A stretch of DNA of 64,000 nt, taken from assembly GCA_020725865.1 (NCBI GenBank), contig DYEC01000009.1, positions 62,001 to 126,000 of the forward strand, written 5' to 3'. Of this stretch, positions 1 through 10,286 are shown in pieces. This DNA is from Anaerolinea sp. (GTDB taxonomy: Bacteria; Chloroflexota; Anaerolineae; Anaerolineales; Anaerolineaceae). A model generated the notes under the pieces. The model made no database searches, had not been told where the DNA came from, and was given only the letters and a program-made list of their open reading frames with translations. The position numbers and the translations under genes are program-made. The first letter of the stretch is position 1; each line of letters starts with the position of its first letter.

Positions 1-3000
1 GCTGTTATCAATCTGGATAACGCCAGTTGGCAGGGGATTGCTCACAGTGACAGCAAAGTTGATTGATCCGCTAGCACCCGAGTTAAGTGCACCGACAGTA
101 AACGTACAGGTCGTACCTGCAGGACTGCCGTCCGGGCAGGACCAGCCAGCAGTGCTTACCCCAGCATTGAAAATGGTGTTGGGCGGGACGATCTCGGTGA
201 TCACAACACCGCTGGCATTTCTATTGCCGGCATTGGTATAGGACAAAGTGTACACAATCACACCACCGGCTGAGCTCGTTATATTTCCATCATCCTTGAC
301 AACACGCAGGTCAACCGCCGTAAACGTTACATCCTGTCTAGAAGAATCGGCATAATCATTCAATCCCCCAGCACCATCACCACCGTTGCGTTCGTTCGGA
401 TCCACACCAGTCAAGGAAGACCAAAGCATGTTGACTGTGTTGGAAATCACATCGCCAGGATTGACAGGCGGGGAAACAACAACAGCCGAATACTGAACAG
501 TTAGGACACAACCCAAAGGCAGAGAGGCTATTGTCAAGCTAATATGATTACCCGCGCTTGAGTCCGTGATCGTACCAGCACAGCCAAGTGGAGAAGCGGA
601 GACAACTGGGGAACCAGCGACACTAACACTATCAGGCAATATATCGCTAACGCTTAAATCGAAAGCATCGGCCGAACTGGCCGGCAGATGGCTAATGGTC
701 AGCGTATAAGTGAAAGTCTGTCCAACTCCAGGGATAGGATCATTGACCGTTTTTGCAATATCCAGCTCAGGCTCGATGACATTAACGCTAACGCTATCCG
801 TCGTCTGTGCTCCGCTGCCAATCTGGAAGGCGGCACTGTTGGTCAACGTTCCTCCGTTCTGATTGCCAGCCTCATTGAGCAAGACAGCCTGCAGACAGAT
901 AACAAAGGTGTCGTTATTCGGATCGTTATCCCCAACAACCGAAATAGCGCCAAATTGAATAGTCACGTCGCTACCACTACCGCCAGGCGCAGTAATTGTG
1001 GGCAGCGGAACACTCCCGTTGAAACTGGCTGTTAAGCCGCTACCACAAACACCGCCAGTCGTTGTAACAACCTGTAGTGAACCACTAACATACGCCATAC
1101 CCACTGGCAGGTCATCTACAATGGTCAACGCAGGAGTCGTCCCTTCGGGCAGAGTAACGTAAAGCCCAAAGGTAGCTACTTCCCCTATGGCAAGCTGATT
1201 ACCCCCGCTATGCACCGCGGATGTGCCTTCAAGAGTCTTGTTGTAGGAAGCGCCCACAGCTTGGAATGACGTTGTATCGATAGCAGCGTAGTCATTTAGA
1301 CCACCCCCCGGGCCATCACTACCCGTGCGCTCGTTGGCGTTGCCCCCGGCGGTTGAAGTCCAGGCAAGATAACCTGTGTTCAGAATGGTCTGTCCAGGTG
1401 TTACACCGCCGTTAATAGTGACATTGTAGGTAATGGTAGCTGAGCCTCCAAGCGGTATTTGAGCAATCACCAAATCCACTTGGTTGCCAGCAGAATTGTC
1501 GCTCACGCCTGAAGCGCCGCCCGCCAGCGAGACATTCACCGAGCTAAGATCAAGCGCAAGTTCTGCCGGCAATGTATCTATGAAATTCACGTCATAGGCT
1601 GTGATGGTGCTGAAAGCATCATGCTGGATAATAACCTGATACGTAACCACACCACCAGCATCCAGGGGAGAGGGCAGGGAAATGATAGACTTATCTAGTG
1701 TTAGAACTGGTTCAGCAATTGTAATATTATCGCTATCAGAAATGCTCTTAAGCGAACCAAGCGCATCCGTATAGGATAACGTAGCGTTATTGGTAAGTGT
1801 GACACCGTCTTGATTGCCAATTGCATTCGCAACGATGACATCATACTCGATTGTCACCGGGCTGGAGGAGACAACCGCATCCCCAAACGTCCAGGTCAAG
1901 GTAACGGAACTAGAGCCGTCATTGGGCGGGGAAACATTGAAAGTGGGCAATGGGCTGATACCGTTGCTGACACTTTGTGAACCAATCTTGTAAATCAATC
2001 CCGCCGGAAAGACATCGCTTATGGTAAGATCCCGCAACGTACCAAGCGGTGAGGTAATCGCCAGAGTGACGTGGTAAACACCGCCAACAGGCAAAGTTGT
2101 GGCATTATCGCTCTTGTCAAAAGCTGGTGCAGAGCTGGTGAAACTCGCCGAGGCAGTATCCTGCGTGCCATCCACTGTTCGACTGACGGTGTCGTCATAC
2201 ACACGCTCATTGAGATTGTCACCATTTAACGAGGACCAGTCAGCATCAACGGTATTGGTATGACTGCCGTCAAGATACAGACTGCTCTGCGCCGTGACGG
2301 TATACGTACACTCAATATAAGCATGAGGCGTCGTAACCGGAATATCCCACGAACCAACTGGATTTCCATCAAAACTCAAAGTCGTGGTGCCATTTACAGT
2401 AATACCTATCGGAGTAATTGTTCCCCCATCAAAGAATATACATACAGCATCGTTGTTATAAATCACACCTTGTGCCAGGGTATCCATCGCAGTCACATCA
2501 TAAGCGGTGGAAGTACCCGTGTTGGTAAAGCGCACCGTGTAAGTGATAATGTCTCCTGCTTGCACGTTAGAAGCAGGAACAACCGATTTGCTGGTTTCAA
2601 CGCTAGGTTCTTGAACAGCAATCACCTGTGTGCCGCCATCCAAATTGACATCCGTATTGCCTGTGCCGGGTCTATATGTCAGCCCAGCGCCATTGATAAG
2701 CGTGTCGCCAATTTCGTTATCCGGCACATCCAACACGCGCAGGACAACGAAAAGTGTAAAAGCGTTGTTATTGAGATTGTTATCACCTGCTGTTGTAATA
2801 TCGCCAAAATCAAAGACGATATCGTCACCGTCCCCTATGCCGCCGCTCACGCTAGGCGTGGTGGTCACTGCGCCATTGAAGCCGCTGGTATCCACGCTGT
2901 AACTGACATATTGCATTCCAGCAGGAACAATATCTGTGACTCGAACGGCGCGAGTCACGCCCTCAGGCAAAGTGATTCGTATCGGATACGTCACTGTTGC

Positions 3001-6000
3001 GCCTATGGGGTAACCACCCGATACGGGGGATTGTTTGACAATTCCAGGAATCGCCGTTAAGGGAACATTGGCGCTCGCAGAGGCAAAGTAATCATTTGGG
3101 GTTGTGCCGCTGCCATTTCGTTCACCATTGGAACTGCCGCTGCCGCCCGGCGTGGTAGAACCTGTCTGATTTGGCGAACTGCCTGTCCCGGGCAATGAAG
3201 TGTAAGTCAAGTCGGCTGTGTTGGGAATGGAATAACCAGCCGGCGTTCCAACCCCAACTGTCCCGCTGACCTCAACCGTAATAGATTGGCCAGGATCAAG
3301 ACAGGAAGCCGTAAATGTGAGTGTATTGCCAGCAAATGAACCGCCGTTGTGAGCAAAGTTCGTCCCCCCATTACAAGTTGCTCCCTGCGTGGTATTGACA
3401 CTGGTCACCACAAGGCCGTTCAAATAGGAATCGAAGACATCACTCAAGACCAGGTCAAAAGCGGTAGCGCCGCTTGCGCCGGTATCGGTGTTTTGTATCA
3501 CCAAAGAATAAACCATTGTATCGCCCGCATCCAGCGGGGCTGTGATAACAGATTTCGACAAAGAAAGCTGAGGCTCCGCAATCACCAAACGGGCTGGAGC
3601 AGAAATCCCGCCAGGTGTTCCATTGATAATGACTTGGACGGAATTATCCCGTTGCGCGCCGCTCTGATTAATTATCTCATTGAGCACCAGCGCATTGAAC
3701 TCTAGCACGATAAATTCCCGATCTGCATCATCATCATAATTCACGATAGAGCCGGTGAAGTAAACATCCGTTCCACTACTGTAATTATCTTCATTGGCAC
3801 TTGGATTGGAGGACACTGCTCCATCTGGAAGCACGTATATTGGTGTAATACTAGAAAGCATGGTCTCATTGCCAATGACCACCGGGTCGCTGCCAAATGG
3901 CGGCGGCGCCACCATACAATCATTCGTGGCTGGGTTGCCATCCTGCCCGGGCCCGTTACAAACAAAAGCCACTTTTGCGCTGTTATCATTCAGGAAGAGA
4001 AGACCGTCTGGCAACTGATCCCAGAATTGCGCTGTGATACTAGTACTTTCAGGCCATGCCATCTCCAGACGATACCGCACAATCTCGCCCACCACCAGAC
4101 GCGGATACCCCGCAACCACACCGGTATGTGCTTCCGAAGTCTGGACAATGGACTTGGCTGGAGAAACTGCATTAACCGTCACCGGAGCAGAAGCAGTATC
4201 AAAATAGGAATTTTTCCCTGTACCATTCCCATTCCTTTCACCATTCGGATCGCCAGAAACGCCGGGCGTGGTTGAATCAGTTGGATTGGGAATCGTACCA
4301 TTGGCGCCAGGCAGACTTGTATATTCAACCCGCGCAGAGTTTAACACGACTTCGCTAGGCGCAACCGAGAGCGTTAGCCGAGCCGTATAGGTGATTGTTA
4401 CCTGACAACCCGGGGTAATCGAAGAAAATAACAAAGAGATAGTATTCCCCGCCGAATTATTCGCCGCCAGCACACCACAAGCGGCAGGTGTGTATGAAAT
4501 GCTACCCATCGTTACCGTGTCCATTTGCGGCGAGGGCAAGGTATCTCTGAAAAGCAAATCAAACGCTGTGCTGACATCCGTTGTTAAGCCGCCTACGCTG
4601 TTGCTGAACGTTACAGTGTAGGTGATGATATCGCCCGCATCCCCCGTATTGGGAAAAGCGTTCTTGGTCAAGTCTGTAATGACCGGCTCAACAATCCGCC
4701 CCGAGATTGTATTTGATGAATAGAAGAGGACATTGTTGATATATAGATTGAAGTTGTTGTTACGAGACTCACCGCGATCATTATCGCCGCTCAGCGTGTT
4801 ATCCACAAGAGCGTTGAATTCTACAACTACATATTCGGTGTCATTGTCATTATCTTGGTTTAACAAAGTCCCTAACTTGAAATAGGGGTCCATGCCACTC
4901 AAATAATTATCCGTATCAACACTTGTGGAGTTTGTACTGCCCACATTCCCATTCTGCAAAACACATGGCAAAGGCGAAGGCAAAACTGTCAGACTATTCC
5001 CCGTCACCGTACAAGCAGAAGAGATGGCTGGCACGATACCAATAGGCGAAGAAGTGATTCCAGTGCCGTTGGAAACTAATGCAACGCGCGCTGTTCCATC
5101 ATTGAGATAAGTCAAACCAGTGGGCAAGTTATCACGCAATTGAAAGTTGGTCATTTGCCCCTCTGGCACGACAACCGCCAACCGATAGCGGACAATTTCG
5201 CCAATCGCATAACGCGCTGGCAAAGGTGCATCGGGTGTATGGCTTTCAGAAGTTGCTACGAGCAACTTCTGCACCGTTGGCATAGCAGCGCTCAATGCAA
5301 CGCTAGAGCCATTTGCCGCATAGTCATTCAGTGCTCCATTTGGGCCATCACTGCCGGTGCGTTCATCAGAATCAGGGTTATACGTAGAGCGGTCCTGAAT
5401 ATTTCCATCCAGACTAGTCCAGCGAACCTGCGCTGTATTCGGAATCGTTTGAGCCGGGTTGGTGATCGGCAAATTGCCGATGACATTTCCCCGCACTACT
5501 ACACTGACCGTACGCGCACCATTGGCGGGCAAATCAAATGAATTGAGCGTGGTCAGCGTGTAACCGGCAGTGGAAAAATCGGATGGTGTCAATACTCCAG
5601 CACTGTCGGTTACGCTGAATACAACCAGTGTTGTTGGATTAAACAACACGGAGAATGAGTCGGTGATGGTCACATCAAAAGCATCTACACTGCCAGGATT
5701 GGATACTGTGATGACAAACTCAACCGTATCCCCAGCATCGAATGTCGCGGGAGGCGGCGCTGGCACCACTTTAGCGGCGGTTTTCGTAATGTTGACCGTT
5801 GGCTCAATAACCGTCAACGCCGAAGAAAAAACTTGCGCTGTACCGCCTGCACCGCCATCAATCACCATGCGCGCCTCATTCCGCAAGCTTGTGCCAGCCT
5901 GATTGGAAGAAACGTTCAGTACCACTGCGCTGAACTGAATATCTACTCTCTCCTCAACGCTATTATCCCGATTTGCATTGGTGATCGTGCCGAGAGTAAA

Positions 6001-9000
6001 AGTAAAGCTCTGTCCTCCGAAAGCGACAGTCGGATTGATTGGATCATTACAGGCAGACGAAAAACCGCCGGGCAAGTCTGTGGCTATATCCGATGAAGAT
6101 GGCGTTACATTCAAGCAATCCACAAAGGCAAGACCCGCTGGAAGATAGTCCCCCACGACCACATTGACCAGTTGCCCTTCAGGGACAATCACAGAAACAG
6201 TATAAGTCACCAGCTCACCAATAACCGCTTGCGTAACACCATTGGCAGCGCTGACGATCTCGGTGGTAAACACCTTGCCTAGCCCCGCATAACGCACCAA
6301 TACACCAGCATCATCATGTAATCCATCTGGAATGTGATTTGGACCCCCCTCTGCACCGGCGTAGGCGGAAAGCGTGGTTCGGTTAGATAAAAGCTGTCCT
6401 ACCTGGACAGCACCATCCAGTGTAACCAGATAGGTGATAACAGCAATATTGCGACCGGTGTCGATTACAGAACCGTCGGCAGCTTTCCCTGGATCCACAG
6501 CGCTCGGTGGATTAGCAGTGGGGCCAGGATCAACCAGCTCAATGCCACTACCAAAAAGGCCACCTCCCAGATCAGTGATTACAAAATCCGCTCCTGTACC
6601 ATCCGTGACACAAAGAGAATTGGGGACATAGCTCATACCTGAAGGCAAGTTATCCTTGACTCTGATATCAAACGCGCCACTACGTCCGGTGTTCTCAATA
6701 ACGATAGCCATCATAACTTTATCACCAGCATCTACGTTGCTCAAATTACTGTTCACCGGCTGTGCCAAAAGCCCGCTGGAGGTGACCGTTCCGCTCATTC
6801 GTCCAGAACATGTCCCAGCGTTTCCATCGAAAGAAACAGGGCCAACTGTAACGGGATCAAAGACACCATTAGGATTATCTGTCCATACAACGCCTTTACG
6901 AATGTTGAGTTGTGGTTCTTGGAGTTGAATCTGAACAGCACCGTCAGCTGTAGAACTGGCACCTTGCGTAGAGCCTTCCTGCGAGGTCACCAAATTAGTT
7001 AAGTATAGGCCATCCGCAAACGGATCGGTGGAAACAGTAAATGTAAACAGAATATCAATCACACTGCTGACCGGCGGTGTAATATCGTAATCACCCCAAT
7101 TGCCAGAAATCGAATTGTTGGTTGTTGAAACGGTGACCACTGGGACATTGGCATTGGTCAGCGCGTGATAATTATCGTCAGGTCCAAGACAGGCCGCGCC
7201 TGCCATTGGAACGCCGCAGATGGTATTGGAAAACCCGGTGAACTCGCTGACATGAAAGACCGGCAAAGGCAGATAATCGGTCAAAACAAGGTCTTCAAAA
7301 CGGCTGGTTGGAAGTGTGTAGCGAATCCGATAAGTAACTGTATCTCCTGGAGTAATCCGGACAGGGGTTGAGAAGGAAGTGCTCCCGTTTATCGCATAAA
7401 TACTTTTAGCAATATCCCCATATACAATCGAAATTTCGGACTGGCTGGTATCTGCCTCACTCTGACCCGTCGGCAAAAAATTCGCCGTATTCAACACATT
7501 TCCCTGCACCGTTACCCAATTGTCCAACGCGTCGCCCTGATCAACACTGGCATCCCCTGAAGGATAAGTGTCTGTAAAATCGGGCTGAATAACGGTGCGA
7601 AAAGTGATAACCGCGGTTGTGGCTCCATCGTTATATATACTGCAATCCGGTGGGCTGCTACCATTCGCTGGGTCAATACAACCCCCAACCAGACGACCAT
7701 TTTGCCCGCGTCGAATGATCTCATCTGAAAGATTCAGCAGAATAGTTGTTGTCCCATCATTACTCGCAGGGTTATCTGAAGTGCACTCGCTGCCAGGCCC
7801 CCCACTGTAATTACAGACCACCGAATAATTATTGAGATCAAAAGGGTTCGTTGGCAAAACATAACCGTTTCCATTCACCTGCAATCTCGGCATAAACGAT
7901 GGGTCAAAATGCTGCCCATCAGAAATGACATCGGTAATTAACGCAGAATTGAAAGCAAAGAAATCTGAAGCCTGCAGTCTAAGTGTGTATTCCAGCACAT
8001 CGCCGGGAGAAACACCCGAGGCATGATTATCCACCACAAGCGCAACTTCTTTTTGAATAGCAATGGATTTATCCATTAAGATATGCTCACAACCCGTAGG
8101 AGTGAGATTGAATGTCTGGCCGGTATCGCGCGGATCGGATGGCACCCATGAGCCCGTAGCGGAAGACTCATTACAAGAAGCGACATCATCGCCGCTGTTC
8201 TGGTCAATCACCACATCACCATCTGCATCCAGACGCGGAACGAAGAACGCAAACGTACAAGATACTGTACCGCTAACGCTTGCCCAAGATACATCCAGAA
8301 CATTGGAGGGCGGGTTGCTGGGAACATTTGATACCGGTTCACTATTAACAGCATACCCCGTTGGTGAACAGGTGAGATTGCCAATATAAGCCAGATTATT
8401 GGGCAAAGAGTCAACAAGATGGAAGTTGGTCAGTGTTTGCCCGCCAGCAATAGTCGCAGTAACAGTGTACTGGCGTGGATAATTTGGCCCTGTGGCTGTC
8501 TCATCTTCCGGACCGTTGTAAGATTTACTCAGAGTAACTATTTCCGGTGTAACTGTACGCTCAGTCCATGAGGTCAATGTAATTGAAGGATCATCCACAA
8601 TAGGATTATGAAGCGGATCTTGTCCGAATTGAAAACCGCCGCGTGCCTGCACGCTGAGCGGCATACCTATATCTGCCCAATTGCTCATATTGACGGTGAC
8701 ATCCAGTATTGCCGCAGGCTGATCCGGAGTAAACGAACCAAAAGGCAGACGCACAGCTACTAATGTGTCCCCCGGCGTACCACAAACTTGAACCGGCTGA
8801 TTGCTGCTGTTCACAATAAAAGGATGATCCACACAACCATCGCTATCAAAAGGTAAAATAACAATATCACCAGGAGGAATAGGGAAAGTAGCAAAAGAAA
8901 CATTAATTGTTGTCGTGCCAAGACCATCGTACACATTACCCGGTGCAGGTGAGCCTGGATACACCCCATCCGCTCCTGTAGTATCAATAATCAGATCAAT

Positions 9001-9222
9001 GATAGGGCCATAACCAGGTGTATTGCCTGCATTATCAAACGAAACCTGAAACGAAACATTTTCCCCCAACGGCGCAATGCTAGGAACATTTAATGAAACC
9101 GCCGCAGAAGCGACTTGCAAGGGGCGTGGGGGGAAATCAGGGAAAGTTGAATGTGCTTGAATAGGAGAAACAATGAAAAAAAGAAATAAAAAACCGGCAA
9201 ACAGCGCAATCCCGCGACGCAA
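1..9222 (-). CDS. Giant secreted DUF11-type repeat protein (C-terminus beyond left edge)
   Basis: One minus-strand frame is open from a TTG codon at 9222-9220 to the left edge, at least 3074 codons, with no stop in the stretches I translated at both ends and in between. The TTG follows GGAGGTGTAGAG and starts a clear signal peptide (LRRGIALFAGFLFLFFIV, then SPIQA). The rest is Thr/Val/Asn/Gly-rich beta-sandwich sequence with hallmarks of the DUF11/TIGR01451 family, such as VIEPELDIAKTVNDP and FAVTVSNPLPTGVIQIDN. Every 0.9-1.1 kb a loop of the type NERTGSDGPxGxLNDYAA recurs. Such proteins are surface or secreted adhesin-like stalks. The anchor and total length cannot be seen. A divergent promoter region separates it from the gene at 9418. 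The coding call is firm; an adhesive role is inference. Confidence 0.9.
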   Translation of the reverse strand, partial: MRRGIALFAGFLFLFFIVSPIQAHSTFPDFPPRPLQVASAAVSLNVPSIAPLGENVSFQVSFDNAGNTPGYGPIIDLIIDTTGADGVYPGSPAPGNVYDGLGTTTINVSFATFPIPPGDIVILPFDSDGCVDHPFIVNSSNQPVQVCGTPGDTLVAVRLPFGSFTPDQPAAILDVTVNMSNWADIGMPLSVQARGGFQFGQDPLHNPIVDDPSITLTSWTERTVTPEIVTLSKSYNGPEDETATGPNYPRQYTVTATIAGGQTLTNFHLVDSLPNNLAYIGNLTCSPTGYAVNSEPVSNVPSNPPSNVLDVSWASVSGTVSCTFAFFVPRLDADGDVVIDQNSGDDVASCNESSATGSWVPSDPRDTGQTFNLTPTGCEHILMDKSIAIQKEVALVVDNHASGVSPGDVLEYTLRLQASDFFAFNSALITDVISDGQHFDPSFMPRLQVNGNGYVLPTNPFDLNNYSVVCNYSGGPGSECTSDNPASNDGTTTILLNLSDEIIRRGQNGRLVGGCIDPANGSSPPDCSIYNDGATTAVITFRTVIQPDFTDTYPSGDASVDQGDALDNWVTVQGNVLNTANFLPTGQSEADTSQSEISIVYGDIAKSIYAINGSTSFSTPVRITPGDTVTYRIRYTLPTSRFEDLVLTDYLPLPVFHVSEFTGFSNTICGVPMAGAACLGPDDNYHALTNANVPVVTVSTTNNSISGNWGDYDITPPVSSVIDILFTFTVSTDPFADGLYLTNLVTSQEGSTQGASSTADGAVQIQLQEPQLNIRKGVVWTDNPNGVFDPVTVGPVSFDGNAGTCSGRMSGTVTSSGLLAQPVNSNLSNVDAGDKVMMAIVIENTGRSGAFDIRVKDNLPSGMSYVPNSLCVTDGTGADFVITDLGGGLFGSGIELVDPGPTANPPSAVDPGKAADGSVIDTGRNIAVITYLVTLDGAVQVGQLLSNRTTLSAYAGAEGGPNHIPDGLHDDAGVLVRYAGLGKVFTTEIVSAANGVTQAVIGELVTYTVSVIVPEGQLVNVVVGDYLPAGLAFVDCLNVTPSSSDIATDLPGGFSSACNDPINPTVAFGGQSFTFTLGTITNANRDNSVEERVDIQFSAVVLNVSSNQAGTSLRNEARMVIDGGAGGTAQVFSSALTVIEPTVNITKTAAKVVPAPPPATFDAGDTVEFVITVSNPGSVDAFDVTITDSFSVLFNPTTLVVFSVTDSAGVLTPSDFSTAGYTLTTLNSFDLPANGARTVSVVVRGNVIGNLPITNPAQTIPNTAQVRWTSLDGNIQDRSTYNPDSDERTGSDGPNGALNDYAANGSSVALSAAMPTVQKLLVATSESHTPDAPLPARYAIGEIVRYRLAVVVPEGQMTNFQLRDNLPTGLTYLNDGTARVALVSNGTGITSSPIGIVPAISSACTVTGNSLTVLPSPLPCVLQNGNVGSTNSTSVDTDNYLSGMDPYFKLGTLLNQDNDNDTEYVVVEFNALVDNTLSGDNDRGESRNNNFNLYINNVLFYSSNTISGRIVEPVITDLTKNAFPNTGDAGDIITYTVTFSNSVGGLTTDVSTAFDLLFRDTLPSPQMDTVTMGSISYTPAACGVLAANNSAGNTISLLFSSITPGCQVTITYTARLTLSVAPSEVVLNSARVEYTSLPGANGTIPNPTDSTTPGVSGDPNGERNGNGTGKNSYFDTASAPVTVNAVSPAKSIVQTSEAHTGVVAGYPRLVVGEIVRYRLEMAWPESTSITAQFWDQLPDGLLFLNDNSAKVAFVCNGPGQDGNPATNDCMVAPPPFGSDPVVIGNETMLSSITPIYVLPDGAVSSNPSANEDNYSSGTDVYFTGSIVNYDDDADREFIVLEFNALVLNEIINQSGAQRDNSVQVIINGTPGGISAPARLVIAEPQLSLSKSVITAPLDAGDTMVYSLVIQNTDTGASGATAFDLVLSDVFDSYLNGLVVTSVNTTQGATCNGGTNFAHNGGSFAGNTLTFTASCLDPGQSITVEVSGTVGVGTPAGYSIPNTADLTYTSLPGTGSSPNQTGSTTPGGSGSSNGERNGSGTTPNDYFASASANVPLTAIPGIVKQSPVSGGYPIGATVTYPIRITLPEGVTRAVRVTDIVPAGMQYVSYSVDTSGFNGAVTTTPSVSGGIGDGDDIVFDFGDITTAGDNNLNNNAFTLFVVLRVLDVPDNEIGDTLINGAGLTYRPGTGNTDVNLDGGTQVIAVQEPSVETSKSVVPASNVQAGDIITYTVRFTNTGTSTAYDVTAMDTLAQGVIYNNDAVCIFFDGGTITPIGITVNGTTTLSFDGNPVGSWDIPVTTPHAYIECTYTVTAQSSLYLDGSHTNTVDADWSSLNGDNLNERVYDDTVSRTVDGTQDTASASFTSSAPAFDKSDNATTLPVGGVYHVTLAITSPLGTLRDLTISDVFPAGLIYKIGSQSVSNGISPLPTFNVSPPNDGSSSVTLTWTFGDAVVSSSPVTIEYDVIVANAIGNQDGVTLTNNATLSYTDALGSLKSISDSDNITIAEPVLTLDKSIISLPSPLDAGGVVTYQVIIQHDAFSTITAYDVNFIDTLPAELALDLSSVNVSLAGGASGVSDNSAGNQVDLVIAQIPLGGSATITYNVTINGGVTPGQTILNTGYLAWTSTAGGNANERTGSDGPGGGLNDYAAIDTTSFQAVGASYNKTLEGTSAVHSGGNQLAIGEVATFGLYVTLPEGTTPALTIVDDLPVGMAYVSGSLQVVTTTGGVCGSGLTASFNGSVPLPTITAPGGSGSDVTIQFGAISVVGDNDPNNDTFVICLQAVLLNEAGNQNGGTLTNSAAFQIGSGAQTTDSVSVNVIEPELDIAKTVNDPIPGVGQTFTYTLTISHLPASSADAFDLSVSDILPDSVSVAGSPVVSASPLGCAGTITDSSAGNHISLTIASLPLGCVLTVQYSAVVVSPPVNPGDVISNTVNMLWSSLTGVDPNERNGGDGAGGLNDYADSSRQDVTFTAVDLRVVKDDGNITSSAGGVIVYTLSYTNAGNRNASGVVITEIVPPNTIFNAGVSTAGWSCPDGSPAGTTCTFTVGALNSGASGSINFAVTVSNPLPTGVIQIDNS
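331..6350 (-). repeat. Periodic NERxGxDG...LNDY super-repeats in the giant protein
   Basis: Translated on the minus strand, a conserved loop recurs near 360-410 (DPNERNGGDGAGGLNDYA), 1290-1345 (NANERTGSDGPGGGLNDYAA), 2170-2225 (variant GDNLNERVYDD), 3080-3150 (NGERNGSGTTPNDYFA), 4205-4265 (NGERNGNGTGKNSYFDTA), 5315-5390 (SDERTGSDGPNGALNDYAA) and, weakly, 6310-6350. Spacing is about 0.9-1.1 kb, or 300-370 residues. Each unit seems to hold two or three DUF11 domains, with this Asp/Asn/Gly-rich loop at the boundary. The loop could bind a metal ion, but that is only a guess. Confidence 0.75.
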
Positions 9223-9417
9223 CTCTACACCTCCAATAAAATGATCAGAAATTCCAGCCGGTTGCGCCACTGTTTACTCTTTCGTGCACGGCGCCCAAAT
9301 TGCACAGAGAGGGTGATCGCTTCCGTAATTTTTAATTATATATATTATATTGACAAGCGCTTTTTGCAACTTAACACTTTCGATAAGTAATTTTAGTCAC
9401 GGAGATTGGAGACCGCC
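9223..9417. promoter_or_regulatory. Divergent promoter region, DUF11 giant / small membrane operon
   Basis: This 195-base spacer separates two divergent genes. It holds an AT-rich core at 9328-9350 with ATTATA at 9335-9340 and 9344-9349 (TATAAT on the minus strand, a candidate -10 for the giant gene) and TTGACA at 9350-9355 on the plus strand (a candidate -35). No well-spaced pair is obvious for either direction, so individual boxes are tentative. Confidence 0.4.
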
Positions 9418-9939
9418 ATGCGATACATTACCCGATGGATTACCCTTATTGTGTTTCTTTTTACATTTGCACTATCTGCCGATCCGGTCTCGGCGGATGT
9501 GGGTCCCAAGCCCAGCATGGAGTTTACCTTTGTGCAGGGTTTTAAGGGCGAGCCGCTACAAATTACCTCCGGTGTGCTACTACAATGTGAGGAAGCAGAC
9601 TGCCGCGATGCCAAACCTTTGCCTGAGCGAGGTCCGCAGCGATTTACCTGCGAAGCCATGCAATGCAGCGCGCTGGCTTATGGTTTCAGTGACTACAACC
9701 AGTTGGAAATCACTTTCTCGGATGGAATAACCCGAAAAAGCAATATCTTCCCAAAAGGTCAATTCAACAGCAAATATAAAGTGACAATCCGTGAGCAGGA
9801 TTTGCTGGTTGTCGAACAGTTCAACCCGTTTGACATCATGGCCCTGCCATGGTTCTGTCTGGGGTTTGCCTGTATTACAGTTATTCTGATCATCACCCTC
9901 ATCATCATGATTGTTCGTCGTTCTAAAAAGAAATCGTGA
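9418..9939 (+). CDS. Hypothetical secreted protein with C-terminal membrane anchor
   Basis: A 173-residue protein. The ATG at 9418 is chosen over an in-frame TTG at 9406 because GGAG lies 6 bases upstream of it. The N-terminus is a signal peptide (TLIVFLFTFALSADPVSA). A soluble middle with four or five cysteines (LLQCEEADCRD, FTCEAMQCSA) follows, then one transmembrane helix near residues 143-165 and the basic tail RRSKKKS. That topology puts the Cys-containing domain outside and the tail inside. It overlaps the next membrane gene by 4 bases, so the two are probably translationally coupled partners. I do not recognise the family. Confidence 0.75.
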   Translation: MRYITRWITLIVFLFTFALSADPVSADVGPKPSMEFTFVQGFKGEPLQITSGVLLQCEEADCRDAKPLPERGPQRFTCEAMQCSALAYGFSDYNQLEITFSDGITRKSNIFPKGQFNSKYKVTIREQDLLVVEQFNPFDIMALPWFCLGFACITVILIITLIIMIVRRSKKKS

Positions 9940-10262
9940 TCAAAACGCTACTGATCACGGTTGCAGTCGAAGCCGTTGTTGACTTGCTCTTCTGCCGGAT
10001 CAAAAGCAAACCCGTTATCAGCATTTTGATTACCGGCTTATGGGCAAATCTCTGGACACAGATGGGGCTTTGGCTATTACTGAGCTTTTTGCCCGGTTCT
10101 TACCTCCCCATCTTAATCAGCGCAGAGGTGTTGATTTGGTTCATTGAAGGGCTGTGTTTTATAGCTGTTTCCCGCAACCGATTAAGAATCCGCGAAGCCA
10201 TGTTATTGAGTCTGCTACGCAATCTGATCAGTTTCGGAATTGGAGCGATTTTACCCATTTAA
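9936..10262 (+). CDS. Small integral membrane protein
   Basis: A 108-residue hydrophobic protein starting at a GTG that overlaps the stop of the previous gene (GTGA). It has about three membrane helices: residues 1-20, 25-60 split by a short loop, and 65-105, with a basic loop SRNRLRIREA before the last. I see no catalytic motif. The coupling suggests it acts with the membrane-anchored protein encoded upstream. Function unknown. Confidence 0.7.
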   Translation: MIKTLLITVAVEAVVDLLFCRIKSKPVISILITGLWANLWTQMGLWLLLSFLPGSYLPILISAEVLIWFIEGLCFIAVSRNRLRIREAMLLSLLRNLISFGIGAILPI

Positions 10263-10286
10263 GCAAAATAATGTTAAACTGATACT

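Noticed and set aside
688-7810. Numerous plus-strand open frames of 60-266 residues opposite the giant gene
   Set aside because: They have no ribosome-binding sites and low-quality protein composition, and several are exact antisense registers of the DUF11 frame, which reads as clear repeat protein.
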